From Metabacillus schmidteae (lineage in GTDB: Bacteria; Bacillota; Bacilli; Bacillales; Bacillaceae), in the NCBI RefSeq assembly GCF_903166545.1, contig NZ_CAESCH010000002.1:496001-560000 (forward strand): DNA of 64,000 nt, in the 5' to 3' direction. The translations under genes were made by a program, and so were the position numbers. The notes beneath the pieces were generated by a model. The model saw nothing but the letters and a program-made list of their open reading frames with translations. It had not been told where the DNA came from and searched no databases. Of this stretch, positions 45,621 to 55,101 are shown piece after piece (the first letter of the stretch is position 1; every line of letters starts with the position of its first letter).

Positions 45621-45647
45621 AGGGACGAGGGAAAACCTCGTCCTTTT
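45621..45647 (+). terminator. Rho-independent terminator
   Basis: GGACGAGG pairs with CCTCGTCC around GAAAA, followed by TTTT. Confidence 0.88.
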
Positions 45648-45660
45648 GCTATATTTATGT

Positions 45661-46281
45661 TTAATAGGGATATGGAAAGTAAGAATAATTCTGAGGCTTC
45701 AGATAGCGCCAGTCATGTTGATTCCTAAATTGTGGTGATGTGTTAGAGCGATTTTGTGGTTTTTTACAATTTTTAGTAGGACCAATGAACGTGGATGGTG
45801 TAACAGGTTTGATGGCTTCCTTCCATTTGTTTTCATCCATACAGTAGGTGTGAGCCATAATATTTGGTGGTGTTAATGTTAAAAGATCTGAGCCAAGGAT
45901 AACTTCCGGTGTTTTTGCATCAAAAATAGCAAGCAAGTGAGTATTGTCTACTGTAGCTACCTCATAATGCCACCATGCTTTAGGGACATTTGCTACTTGA
46001 CCAGGTGTAATAGGGAAATTTTGAATCTGCTTTGTATTTGGGTTCAAAATGGAGACAACAGCTGCACCGGAAATACAATAAACAAGCTCAGCTGCATTTT
46101 GGTGATAATGTGGTTCAACTACATTATTTGCACTAAGAAAGATATCAAGTAATGAAACATTTTTAAGAGTGTTTAATTGCTGCACTCCTAAAATATTAAT
46201 GTAATTGTTTTTATCTTTTTGCATAAGTGGACTTTTATTCATATCAAAAGTGAATTGTGCTGTTTCTGTATTTAAGGCCAT
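45661..46281 (-). CDS. cupin-domain protein
   Basis: This 206-residue protein has a single cupin barrel (about 30-140) with metal-ligand pattern EPHYHQNAAELVYCISG and a second motif around PGQVANVPKAWWHYE. The C-terminal 60 residues are rich in Asn, Pro and Tyr and end in SYFPYPY, unlike enzyme cupins and more like coat or surface proteins. ATG 46281 is nine bases after GGGAGG. A role in the spore coat is possible but not shown. Confidence 0.82.
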   Translation of the reverse strand: MALNTETAQFTFDMNKSPLMQKDKNNYINILGVQQLNTLKNVSLLDIFLSANNVVEPHYHQNAAELVYCISGAAVVSILNPNTKQIQNFPITPGQVANVPKAWWHYEVATVDNTHLLAIFDAKTPEVILGSDLLTLTPPNIMAHTYCMDENKWKEAIKPVTPSTFIGPTKNCKKPQNRSNTSPQFRNQHDWRYLKPQNYSYFPYPY

Positions 46282-46350
46282 TTTTTTCATCCTCCCATTT
46301 ATATGTTTAACCCAATTTATGTTGAAACATGAAATAAGGTGAAGGAACGA

Positions 46351-46400
46351 GGGGACAGGTACCTCGTCCCAGAGAAAACTGGGACAAGGTACCTGTCCCC
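46351..46400. repeat. GGGGACAGGTACC... 20-bp inverted repeat element
   Basis: Two 20-base arms (46351-46370 and 46381-46400) are complementary except for one position and flank a 10-base loop. No T run follows. It is the longest member of a GGGACAGG/CCTGTCCC family also seen at 26044 and 50864. Confidence 0.75.
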
Positions 46401-46555
46401 CTGTTTCTGTGCTATGATTAGACAGGGAATAAGAAACCGTTCCTACCTACCATTTCCATTAGGGGGGATTTTTGTTACAATATTTTCTTTAGGAGCATTG
46501 CTTGCCGGAAAGATCGGGTTATGTTCTTTAAAAAAGTATGAAGTAGGTGCTTTTT

Positions 46556-47512
46556 ATGATAAATGTAGTTGGGATTACATATGAAAATCAGATAGAAAAG
46601 AATCTCTCAATACATGACGCAGATTTTGATAAATATAAGTGGTTTTGGGTGGATTTTCATGAGCCTAATGATGATGAGATCAAGCATCTTGCGTACACAT
46701 TCCGTTTTCATCCATTGGCGATTGAAGATTGTATACAAAGAAATCAACGGCCAAAGCTGGATTATTATGATGATCATAGCTTTTATGTCACCCATATTGT
46801 AAGAGAACAAAATGATGAAATATATAAAGAGGAAATTGACTTTTTTGTTGGTGAAAAATTTATTGTGACAGTTCATCGATTGTCAGCGAAAGAAGTAGCA
46901 CAGGTCTGGGACAGATTATTAGAACAAAAGAATACGGAGAAATGGGATAGCTTCTATGTGTTCTATCAAATTTTAGACAAGATTGTAGACAATTATTTTC
47001 CGCTTATTTATAAGATAGAAGACCGACTGGATAAAATTGAAGATAACACACAAAACAAATCAATGACGGTTTTAATGAATGAGTTATTTGATACAAGACA
47101 TATGCTGTTAAACTTAAGACATAGCGTGCATCCAATGCGGGATTTACTTTATAGGATGCTAAATTCGCATCATTTAATTGGGATAAGAGAAAGAAGAGAG
47201 TATTTTTCTGATATTTACGACCATCTTTTGAAATTATCAGAAATGGTTATGTCAAATAGAGAAATAACGGCAGATATACGAGACAGCTATCTCTCGTTAA
47301 ACTCGCATCAAACAAATAATGTGATGAAGGTTCTCACGATTATTACTTCTATCTTTGCCCCTTTAACATTTATCGCAGGAATTTACGGTATGAATTTTGA
47401 GAATATGCCAGAGTTAACATGGGATTATGGCTACTTTATATCATTAGGCTTAATGTTAGTAATAGGAATTTTAATGTTCTTGTGGTTCAAGAGCAAAGGT
47501 TGGTTTAAATAA
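46556..47512 (+). CDS. corA: CorA-family magnesium/divalent cation transporter
   Basis: This 318-residue protein has a long soluble N-terminal domain, a coiled-coil stalk helix and two C-terminal membrane helices. The selectivity signature YGMNFENMPE (GMN) lies between the two membrane helices. ATG 46556 follows AGGTG. No M-box riboswitch was recognised in the 150 bp upstream. Transport of magnesium, cobalt or nickel is known for the family. Confidence 0.92.
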   Translation: MINVVGITYENQIEKNLSIHDADFDKYKWFWVDFHEPNDDEIKHLAYTFRFHPLAIEDCIQRNQRPKLDYYDDHSFYVTHIVREQNDEIYKEEIDFFVGEKFIVTVHRLSAKEVAQVWDRLLEQKNTEKWDSFYVFYQILDKIVDNYFPLIYKIEDRLDKIEDNTQNKSMTVLMNELFDTRHMLLNLRHSVHPMRDLLYRMLNSHHLIGIRERREYFSDIYDHLLKLSEMVMSNREITADIRDSYLSLNSHQTNNVMKVLTIITSIFAPLTFIAGIYGMNFENMPELTWDYGYFISLGLMLVIGILMFLWFKSKGWFK

Positions 47513-47550
47513 CGAGTATATTAAAAAATTGAACAAATGAAGGAGAAATT

Positions 47551-48159
47551 ATGGAAAATTGGTTAATGTCAGTTATGGAGAATTATGGGTATGTAGGGAT
47601 TATGTTACTAATTGCTTTAGAGAATATCTTTCCTCCAATTCCCTCAGAAGTGATTTTAACTTTTGGCGGTTTCATGACCACCACAACGAATTTATCAATT
47701 GTTGGAGTTGTCATCGCCTCGACAATTGGTTCTGTTGTAGGAGCTGGTGTGCTTTATTTTATCGGGTTACAGCTTGATGTAGAAAGGCTCGATAAAATAG
47801 TGGATAAATGGGGCCATATATTACGTTTGACAAAAAAAGATGTTCATAAAGCTGATGCATGGTTTGATAAGTATGGCCCTTGGACAGTTTTCTTTTGTCG
47901 TTTTGTCCCGTTAATTCGCAGTCTCATTTCGATTCCTGCCGGGATGTCTAATATGAAGTTGGGTTTATTTTTTGTTTTGACAACATTTGGAACCCTTATT
48001 TGGAATATCGTCTTAGTCTACCTGGGTGCTTCGGTTGGGGGATCATGGGAAGTAATTGTTGAAAAAATGGAGATTTACTCAGACGTCGTGTATGTAGTTT
48101 TGGCTCTATTAGCGGTTGCTTTTGTTATTTTCTATATTAAAACAAGAAGAAAGAAGTAA
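47551..48159 (+). CDS. DedA-family membrane protein
   Basis: This 202-residue protein has DedA features: ALENIFPPIPSEVILTFGGF near the N-terminus and the KYGPWTVFFCRFVPLIRSLISIPAGMSNM block with conserved arginine. DedA proteins are linked to lipid (undecaprenyl phosphate or phospholipid) flipping and envelope homeostasis. It follows corA by 38 bp and may share its transcript. Confidence 0.9.
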   Translation: MENWLMSVMENYGYVGIMLLIALENIFPPIPSEVILTFGGFMTTTTNLSIVGVVIASTIGSVVGAGVLYFIGLQLDVERLDKIVDKWGHILRLTKKDVHKADAWFDKYGPWTVFFCRFVPLIRSLISIPAGMSNMKLGLFFVLTTFGTLIWNIVLVYLGASVGGSWEVIVEKMEIYSDVVYVVLALLAVAFVIFYIKTRRKK

Positions 48160-48187
48160 TTTTCACTTGGAAAAATGAAGAATAGTT

Positions 48188-48239
48188 GAGTGACTAAAAA
48201 GTCTGTAGTTCAGGACTTTCTGGTCACTCTTTTTATTTT
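48188..48239 (+). terminator. Rho-independent terminator after the DedA gene
   Basis: GAGTGAC pairs with GTCACTC (48223-48229), with AGTC/GACT inside, and a T-rich run follows. Confidence 0.85.
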
Positions 48240-48411
48240 CGATATGTGTTTAATTTATTCTGAAAAATCTGTTGAGCAGCTATTGGCTGTGTAGCAGGAA
48301 CAGGCCCCCAAGGACAACCCGCAAAAATTAGTAATGTTTTCAAGTAAGTTAACAAATACTAGACAAGACTACCTTAAGTTTATTCTATCTAGAAGGGAAA
48401 GATGAAGAGAT

Positions 48412-50658
48412 ATGTGGGGGGAAAGGAAAGTTGCACGTAGAGCTGCATCAAGAATTGTGTTCATCTACATATGTATAAGCATTTCATGGATTTTTATTTC
48501 TGATTATGCATTGAATAACTTTCCTATCTTGGAGTCAAATTGGATAGAAATTATAAAAGGTAGTTTGTTTATCTTGGTTAGTGCGTTCATTTTCTACTAT
48601 TTTATACAAAAGGGAATTGAAGAAACGCTAAAGGTTGAAGGAAAGTATAGGCTTATCGTTGAAAATGTATCGGATTTAATTGCCATAGTGGATAGGAATG
48701 GAATCATTGAATATACTTCTCCTTCTCATGAATTTATTTTTGGGTTTACACAAGAGGAATTAACAGGGAAGTCTGTTTTCGATTTTCTAAAGAAAGAAGA
48801 TAGAGCCCAAATTAAAAATAGACTTCTTATTAATGAGAAAGTAAGAGTGCCTGTTGAAATAAACTTACAACACAAAGAGGGGCATTTAGTTTTAGTTGAA
48901 TGTAAAGCAGTACCTATTTTAGATAAAGGTGGTGTAGTTGAACGCAACATTCTTTTTTCCAGAGATATCACAGAAAGAAAGAATGCGGAGAAAGAGCTGA
49001 TGGAAAGTGAAGAACGTTATCGAAAACTTGTTGAATATTCTCCGGAAACGACCCTTATTCATATGAACGGAATAATAATCTATGTCAATCAGGCAGGATT
49101 AGATTTAATAGGTGCCGGTCATGTTAATCAAATTATCGGTAAAGATGTGCTTGAATTTATTCCAAAAGAGGACACAGAATATGCAAAAATGCAGATGGGA
49201 AAAATTCAAGAAGGAGTATCTGAAATCAGTGAGTATAAAATTATTCGTTTAGATGGTAAAGTTATTTATTGTGAACTCCTGGGATTTGTCACAACCTATA
49301 AAGGGGAAAATGCTGTACAGGTTATTGTAAGGGATGTGACGGAAAGAAAGAAGGCGGCTGAACAAGTTGAATTTTTGGCATATCATGACTCATTAACTGG
49401 TATACCGAACCGAAATTCCTTGTACGAACACCTTGATGAATTGATCTTATGTAATGATGATAAAAGCCAAATGAGTGCAGTAATGTTTCTTGATTTGGAT
49501 CGATTTAAAATGATCAACGACACGTTTGGCCATAGTGTTGGAGATATTCTATTAAAGCAAGTAACCATAAGACTTAATAGTTGCCTTAAAGAAGGAGAAA
49601 CACTTTACCGTTATGGTGGAGATGAATATGTTATTATTATGCAACACACTGAACATCGTATGATAAAACAGTTAGCAGAAAATCTCATACATATATTGAC
49701 CACGCCATTTATTATTCAAGATAGGCAAATGTTTATTTCTACAAGTATAGGAATAAGTCTCTATCCAAATGATGGAGATAATGTAGAAGCCCTAATTCAA
49801 AACGCAGATACGGCAATGTATTATGCAAAAGAGAAGGGGAAAAATGATTATCATTTTTATACAGATACCCTGCATCTTATTAATAACAGAAAAATGGAAA
49901 TTGAAAATGGGATTCGAAGAGCAATTGATCGTAAAGAATTTGCCCTGTACTATCAACCACAAGTTGATCTTAATACAAGAAGGATAGATGGATTAGAAGT
50001 TTTAATTCGTTGGAAACATCCTGAATATGGATTTATATCCCCAATGGAGTTTATACCAATTGCAGAAGAAACTGGACTCATATCGCTAATTGGCAATTGG
50101 GTGCTTGAGACAGCTTGTCATCAATATAAACAGTGGTTAAAAATAGGGATTCCCTTGCAGAGAATTGCAGTAAATGTTTCATCAAGACAATTTAAGGACA
50201 AAACATTTCTGAAAGCTGTTCGTGATATTTTACATGAGACAAAGCTTGATCCAAGTTACCTGGAACTAGAAATAACAGAAAGTGTTACACAACAGGTTGA
50301 AGAAGCAACGATCATTATGAAAGAGTTAAAGAAACTAGGTGTTCATCTTTCTATCGATGATTTCGGTACAGGTTATTCATCTCTTAATTATTTGAGACAA
50401 TTTCCTATAGATAAATTGAAAATAGATAAATCATTCGTAGGTGAAATAAATAATCATATTCAAGGTAAAGCGATTGTTCGTACAATTATTGAATTAGGAA
50501 ATAACTTGGGTTTTAAGGTCATTGCTGAGGGTATAGAAAATGAACAACAACTATCCTTCTTACAAGAAAACAATTGTCACTTTGGTCAAGGATATTTCTT
50601 TAGTAAACCATTGCCTTCAGAAGAAATAGGAAGGTTATTGATGAGAGGGACTTTATAA
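48412..50658 (+). CDS. membrane PAS-PAS-GGDEF-EAL cyclic-di-GMP protein
   Basis: This 748-residue protein starts with two membrane helices (about 12-30 and 45-65), then two PAS domains (about 75-195 and 200-310). A GGDEF domain follows with the motif RYGGDEY at about 400-406, then an EAL domain with EVLIRW at about 529. The F-to-Y change in GGDEF is common in active enzymes, and EVL is a frequent active form of EAL. It could both make and degrade cyclic di-GMP in response to a sensed signal. Lone gene. Confidence 0.9.
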   Translation: MWGERKVARRAASRIVFIYICISISWIFISDYALNNFPILESNWIEIIKGSLFILVSAFIFYYFIQKGIEETLKVEGKYRLIVENVSDLIAIVDRNGIIEYTSPSHEFIFGFTQEELTGKSVFDFLKKEDRAQIKNRLLINEKVRVPVEINLQHKEGHLVLVECKAVPILDKGGVVERNILFSRDITERKNAEKELMESEERYRKLVEYSPETTLIHMNGIIIYVNQAGLDLIGAGHVNQIIGKDVLEFIPKEDTEYAKMQMGKIQEGVSEISEYKIIRLDGKVIYCELLGFVTTYKGENAVQVIVRDVTERKKAAEQVEFLAYHDSLTGIPNRNSLYEHLDELILCNDDKSQMSAVMFLDLDRFKMINDTFGHSVGDILLKQVTIRLNSCLKEGETLYRYGGDEYVIIMQHTEHRMIKQLAENLIHILTTPFIIQDRQMFISTSIGISLYPNDGDNVEALIQNADTAMYYAKEKGKNDYHFYTDTLHLINNRKMEIENGIRRAIDRKEFALYYQPQVDLNTRRIDGLEVLIRWKHPEYGFISPMEFIPIAEETGLISLIGNWVLETACHQYKQWLKIGIPLQRIAVNVSSRQFKDKTFLKAVRDILHETKLDPSYLELEITESVTQQVEEATIIMKELKKLGVHLSIDDFGTGYSSLNYLRQFPIDKLKIDKSFVGEINNHIQGKAIVRTIIELGNNLGFKVIAEGIENEQQLSFLQENNCHFGQGYFFSKPLPSEEIGRLLMRGTL

Positions 50659-50825
50659 ATGACGATCAATGATCAAGGTTAGCATACTATATCTTATTTA
50701 TACAATCCTTGCTTTTTAATCAACCGAATAAAATAACTTTGATTTTTGGAATCCACTTCAATGGCAATTTCCAGCATTTTTCAGTACATAGACGATAGGA
50801 ATATGGAATTTCTAAAGGAGTCGTT

Positions 50826-50856
50826 AAGCAGGGTGAGGAAAGAACCTGCTTTTTTA
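50826..50856 (+). terminator. Rho-independent terminator
   Basis: AAGCAGGGT pairs with ACCTGCTT and six T residues follow. It lies about 170 bp after the GGDEF-EAL gene, and nothing recognisable is encoded between. Confidence 0.7.
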
Positions 50857-50863
50857 GGGACAA

Positions 50864-50890
50864 GGGACAGGGAACCTGTCCCTGTGGACC
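50864..50890. repeat. GGGACAGG-GAA-CCTGTCCC palindrome
   Basis: A perfect 8-bp inverted repeat around GAA is followed by TGTGGACC. It is related to the elements at 26044 and 46351. Confidence 0.7.
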
Positions 50891-50961
50891 TTACTTTTAT
50901 AAATTTTTCTAATTGTTTTGGCAAACAATAGAAAGAGCTATTAATTTTTGAGGTGATAAAT

Positions 50962-52179
50962 GTGAATTTTTTATGGGGAGTATTTGGGATTGTTGTTGTT
51001 TTAGGGATAGCATTTCTATTATCGAGCAAAAAGGGGGCAATTAATTACCGAACGATTGCCGTAGGTTTAGCCATACAGATTTTATTTGCATTTATTGTAT
51101 TGAAATGGCAAGCTGGACGAACTGCTTTAGAATGGTTAACGATGGGAGTTCAAAATATTATTAATTATGCAAGTGAAGGGCTTACGTTTGTATTTGGACC
51201 ATTAGCTAATGCTGATTCTGCATTAGGGTTTATCTTTGCGTTTCAAGTTTTGAGTATTATTATCTTCTTTTCTTCTTTAATCTCAGTCCTTTATTATTTA
51301 GGAATTATGCAGTGGTTTATTAAAATAATTGGCGGAGGATTATCAAAGCTGTTAGGTACAAGTAAAGCTGAGTCAATGTCTGCTGCTGCAAATATATTTG
51401 TAGGACAAACTGAGGCGCCGCTTGTTATTCGTCCATTTATAGAAAAAATGACAAAATCAGAGTTGTTTGCAGTTATGACAGGTGGATTAGCTTCGGTGGC
51501 AGGCTCTGTGCTTGTTGGTTACTCTCTATTAGGAGTTCCCCTCGAATATTTATTAGCTGCTAGTTTTATGGCGGCTCCGGCAGGCTTAGTTTTAGCTAAA
51601 CTTATGATGCCGGAAACTGAACAACCAGAAACGGCAAAATCATTAAAAATGGAAAAAGATAAAGAAGCAGTAAATGTCATTGATGCTGCTGCACGTGGTG
51701 CCGGAGACGGATTAAGTCTTGCTTTAAATGTAGGAGCTATGTTAATTGCGTTTATTGCTTTAATTGCTTTAATCAACGGCATACTAGGTGGAATCGGTGG
51801 ACTTTTCGGATATGAGGCTTTATCTCTTGAAGGAATATTAGGATTTGTATTTTCACCAATTGCATTCGCAATCGGTGTACCATGGTCTGAAGCCGTTATG
51901 GCTGGAAGCTTCATTGGTCAAAAATTAGTGTTAAATGAATTTGTTGCATATTCTTCCTTTGCACCGCAAATAGAAGAACTAACACCTAAAACAGTCATGG
52001 TTGTCAGCTTTGCTCTTTGCGGCTTTGCAAATTTAAGTTCAATGGCCATTCTTTTAGGCGGGTTAGGCGGACTTGCTCCAAGTCGTCGCCCAGATATTGC
52101 AAAGCTCGGAATTCGGGCAGTTGCTGCCGGGATGTTAGCTTCCTTATTAAGTGCTGCGGTTGCGGGAATATTTATTTAA
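50962..52179 (+). CDS. concentrative nucleoside transporter (NupC/CNT family)
   Basis: This 405-residue membrane protein has CNT signatures including AESMSAAANIFVGQTEAPLVIRP and a second-half GVPWSEAVMAGSFIGQK with ANLSS. It imports nucleosides with protons or sodium. The start is GTG 50962, five bases after GAGGTGAT. It precedes a short-chain dehydrogenase gene on the same strand by 40 bp. Confidence 0.92.
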   Translation: MNFLWGVFGIVVVLGIAFLLSSKKGAINYRTIAVGLAIQILFAFIVLKWQAGRTALEWLTMGVQNIINYASEGLTFVFGPLANADSALGFIFAFQVLSIIIFFSSLISVLYYLGIMQWFIKIIGGGLSKLLGTSKAESMSAAANIFVGQTEAPLVIRPFIEKMTKSELFAVMTGGLASVAGSVLVGYSLLGVPLEYLLAASFMAAPAGLVLAKLMMPETEQPETAKSLKMEKDKEAVNVIDAAARGAGDGLSLALNVGAMLIAFIALIALINGILGGIGGLFGYEALSLEGILGFVFSPIAFAIGVPWSEAVMAGSFIGQKLVLNEFVAYSSFAPQIEELTPKTVMVVSFALCGFANLSSMAILLGGLGGLAPSRRPDIAKLGIRAVAAGMLASLLSAAVAGIFI

Positions 52180-52219
52180 GTGATCGCAAGTCCTTAAAAT
52201 ATGGGAGTGAGGCTAGGTA

Positions 52220-52885
52220 GTGAATACAATATTAATTACAGGTGCAGGAACCGGTCTTGGAAAAGAACTCGCACTTGCTTATGCAAAAAGAGGGCATAGA
52301 ATCATCTTAGTTGGAAGAACAGTGGGTACATTAATTGAAGTAAAGAAATTAATTGAAAATACGAACGGTTCTTCAACTGTGGCAACATGTGATATTAGTA
52401 ATATACAAAGTGTTACCGAATTGATAGAGCGTCTTAAAAAGACTGAGAACATAGATATGCTTATTAATAACGCAGGTATAGGATACTTTGGGAACTTGCA
52501 GGATATGTCAATGGAAGGTATAAATCATATGATTGATACAAATGTGAAAGGAACCATTTTCATGACAAAAGAGGTGCTGCCACTTTTTTTAGAGCAGCAA
52601 TCAGGAAGTATCATGAACATCATATCCACAGCAGGCTTACGTGGTAAAGTAAAAGAATCTGCCTATGTGGCAAGTAAATTTGCAATAAGAGGTTTTACGG
52701 AGAGTCTAATAAAAGAACTAAAACCAACATCTATAAAGGTATCTGCGGTTTATATGGGCGGAATGAATACCCCCTTTTGGAATGGTACTGATTTTATAAA
52801 AGACATGTCTAAATTAAAGTCGGCAAAACTTGTTGCGAAAGAAATAGTAGAACGAGAGGAAGAAGAAGAAATTATTATTAATTAA
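52220..52885 (+). CDS. short-chain dehydrogenase/reductase
   Basis: This 221-residue SDR has the cofactor motif TGAGTGLGKELA, the NNAGIGYFG structural motif and the catalytic Ser/Tyr/Lys in NIISTAGLRGKVKESAYVASKFA. The substrate is unknown. The start is GTG 52220. The C-terminus ends in an acidic EREEEEEIIIN tail. Confidence 0.9.
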   Translation: MNTILITGAGTGLGKELALAYAKRGHRIILVGRTVGTLIEVKKLIENTNGSSTVATCDISNIQSVTELIERLKKTENIDMLINNAGIGYFGNLQDMSMEGINHMIDTNVKGTIFMTKEVLPLFLEQQSGSIMNIISTAGLRGKVKESAYVASKFAIRGFTESLIKELKPTSIKVSAVYMGGMNTPFWNGTDFIKDMSKLKSAKLVAKEIVEREEEEEIIIN

Positions 52886-52912
52886 ATATGTTAAATATGT
52901 AAATTTGTCCCC

Positions 52913-52959
52913 GACTGTAAGCGACGCTTTGTAATAGTAGTTGTTTACAGTCTTTTTTT
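52913..52959 (+). terminator. Rho-independent terminator before the phn locus
   Basis: GACTGTAA pairs with TTACAGTC (52945-52952), followed by seven T residues. Confidence 0.85.
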
Positions 52960-53009
52960 GTTGCTTATTGTAAATAACGTAAAAAAATTTCGAATTTTCG
53001 ACAAAAATA

Positions 53010-53090
53010 TTAACAATTTTTACAAAAACTAAAAAACACTTTTACATTAGGTTAACCATAGTAACTTGTTGATAAGTTAAATTAAATAAG
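53010..53090 (+). promoter_or_regulatory. PhoP-like phased hexamers and palindrome upstream of phnF/phnD
   Basis: TTTACA at 53019 and 53041 and TTAACC at 53052 fall on an 11-bp register, like PhoP boxes in Bacillus, with a further TTAACA at 53010. A downstream TAACTT...AAGTTA palindrome spans 53062-53079. The block 53038-53090 is about 80 per cent identical, without gaps, to 59855-59907 before phnG, and each ends about 27 bp from its gene start. Confidence 0.7.
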
Positions 53091-53117
53091 GGAAAGGAAA
53101 TCGAAAGGAAGAGATGG

Positions 53118-53843
53118 ATGACAAATGTTCGCGAAGAAGCTATTCAGCACTTGAAAATTGCCGAGTTCCTTATTGAAAACATTCGCAGTGGAGTCTATAA
53201 GGAAAATCAAAAGATTCCATCAGAGAATGAACTTTGTCGAAAATTTTGTGTGAATCGTCATGTTGTTAGACAAGCAATTGCAAGAATGACGAATTTAGGT
53301 TGGGTTACCCCGATTCAAGGAAAAGGATGCTATGTAAATAAACTTCATAGTCCAATTCAATATGTTTTGTCTTCACAAACCCGTTTTACTGAAAATATGG
53401 AAAATCAGGGTCTGACACATTTAAGTAAGCTTGTTAAATGGGAAAAAGGCTTACCAACTGAGGAAGAAGCGACTAATTTGCAGATTAATAGAGATGAAAT
53501 GATCTATCGCTTAGAGATTTTAAGATATGTAGATGACAGACCAATCTCAGTTACAACAACAACCTTTCCGGAAATTGAAGTACCTCATTTAGAAGATTAT
53601 TTTGAAGGATTTCATTCTCTATATGGACTGTTACAAAAACACTATCAATTTCGCCCAATTCGATCGAAATCTATTTTTGAAGCGAGCCTCCCATTGTTAA
53701 AGGATGCTGATCTATTAAGTATTCCGGAAAACATACCGATTGTTCAAATCGCAAGTATTATGAATCATCCGAGAGGAACACCGGTTGAATATAGTGTGGC
53801 AAGGGTGAGAAGTGATATGCATAAATGTTTAGTGGAATTTTGA
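53118..53843 (+). CDS. phnF: GntR/HutC-family regulator (PhnF-like)
   Basis: This 241-residue regulator has an N-terminal GntR winged helix (about 10-75, KIPSENELCRKFCVNRHVVRQAIARM) and a C-terminal UTRA ligand domain (about 90-240). PhnF-type proteins control phosphonate genes. It is first in the phnDCEE unit and lies after a control region that it probably shares with phnG. The palindrome there is the likely operator. Confidence 0.85.
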   Translation: MTNVREEAIQHLKIAEFLIENIRSGVYKENQKIPSENELCRKFCVNRHVVRQAIARMTNLGWVTPIQGKGCYVNKLHSPIQYVLSSQTRFTENMENQGLTHLSKLVKWEKGLPTEEEATNLQINRDEMIYRLEILRYVDDRPISVTTTTFPEIEVPHLEDYFEGFHSLYGLLQKHYQFRPIRSKSIFEASLPLLKDADLLSIPENIPIVQIASIMNHPRGTPVEYSVARVRSDMHKCLVEF

Positions 53844-53946
53844 GGAGGTGTTGTCTCAGGTAAGATATCAAGTACATAACTGTTAGACATGTGAACGAGT
53901 ATGAATTTATTCTTTCAAACTAAATTGAAATGAGAGAGGAGAAATA

Positions 53947-54990
53947 ATGATGAAAAAGGTTTTTTCATTAATACTTGTATTAGCTTTTGCTTCAATTATG
54001 ACAGCATGTGGTAGCTCAGGTGGAACATCTGCAAGCGGATCGGAAGGTAAAGACACACTAACAATTGCTTGGTATCCAAATGAATCAGGGGCAGATCTAA
54101 AGGATGCGCGTGAAGAATTTGCAAAGGTAATTGAAGAGGCAACTGGGAAAAAGGTAGAACATAAAACAACAACTGACTATATTATTGCAATTGAATCAAT
54201 TGCTAATGGGAATGCAGATATCGCATTCATGGGTGCACAAGGATATATTGAAGCAAACGCAAAAAATGATAAGGTTCAACCGATTGCTGTTCCAAGTGGT
54301 GCATCTGGAACATTAGATGATGCGATGTACTATAGTTGGTTAGCTGTAAAAAAAGGTAATGAAGAAAAATATATGGATGGATCTGAATATTCCATTGATA
54401 ATATTGCAAATACAAAATTCTCTTTTGTTTCAAACAGTTCAACATCAGGCTTTAAAGTTCCATCAGCTGGAATCGTGACACACTTTGGGGAAAAGGACGA
54501 GTATAAAGATTTAAAAGCAGAGGATTTACTAGAGGGTGGAAAATTCTTTAGTGAAGTACTTTATGGTGGATCACACCAAGGTTCTGCAGTAAATCTATTG
54601 TCAGAAAAAGCTGACGTTGCGGCTTTCTGTGATACATGTGTTAATAACTATGTTGAAGTAGTTGATGGGGAAGAGAATACAGCAGGAGCTGTTTATAAAG
54701 TGAAAGAAGATGCGGCTGAACCATTTAACACAGTTGTTGGTGAAGAGTTTGCACTTATCTCTGTTACACCGGTATTAAATGCTCCTTTTGTTGGGAATAC
54801 AGAAACTTTAAGTGAAGAAGATTTTAATGCAATTAAAGAAGCATTTATTTCAGAAGAAATGGCGAATAATGAAAAAGTATTTATTCCAGAAGATTCAGAG
54901 GCAACTGGTCTATTTACAAAAAGTGCTGATGAAAGATTTGTAGAAGTAGAAGATGCTTGGTTTGATCCAATTCGAGAGCTTTCTAAGTAA
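53947..54990 (+). CDS. phnD: phosphonate-binding lipoprotein PhnD
   Basis: This 347-residue receptor has a lipoprotein signal with MTACGSS, then the PhnD core TIAWYPNESGADLKDAREEF, the ADIAFMGAQGYIEA loop and a C-terminal EDAWFDPIREL. It delivers phosphonates to the ABC importer. Two ATG codons (53947 and 53950) follow a GGAGAAATA site. Confidence 0.92.
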   Translation: MMKKVFSLILVLAFASIMTACGSSGGTSASGSEGKDTLTIAWYPNESGADLKDAREEFAKVIEEATGKKVEHKTTTDYIIAIESIANGNADIAFMGAQGYIEANAKNDKVQPIAVPSGASGTLDDAMYYSWLAVKKGNEEKYMDGSEYSIDNIANTKFSFVSNSSTSGFKVPSAGIVTHFGEKDEYKDLKAEDLLEGGKFFSEVLYGGSHQGSAVNLLSEKADVAAFCDTCVNNYVEVVDGEENTAGAVYKVKEDAAEPFNTVVGEEFALISVTPVLNAPFVGNTETLSEEDFNAIKEAFISEEMANNEKVFIPEDSEATGLFTKSADERFVEVEDAWFDPIRELSK

Positions 54991-55027
54991 TTTTCATACT
55001 ATCTGAAAGTAGTTGATAGTATGAAAA
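54991..55027 (+). other. intercistronic hairpin between phnD and phnC
   Basis: A perfect 13-bp stem TTTTCATACTATC/GATAGTATGAAAA starts right after the phnD stop. It lacks a T run on the plus strand, so it is more likely an mRNA stabiliser keeping the receptor message abundant than a terminator. Confidence 0.6.
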
Positions 55028-55101
55028 AACTAAGGCTTTCACTATTATGACTTGGCGATAATCCAGGTTTTTCTAAACATACTAGAAAGGAGTTAACATA
55101 C

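Noticed and set aside
46401..46555. M-box magnesium riboswitch before corA
   Set aside because: None of the conserved M-box blocks were recognised in this stretch.
46339..46584. An 81-codon frame upstream of corA
   Set aside because: Its first third is the palindromic repeat at 46351-46400 and it overlaps the corA start. No convincing ribosome binding site or family was found.
50746..50931. A 61-codon frame upstream of the CNT transporter gene
   Set aside because: It runs through a terminator and the GGGACAGG palindrome, so it is very unlikely to be coding.
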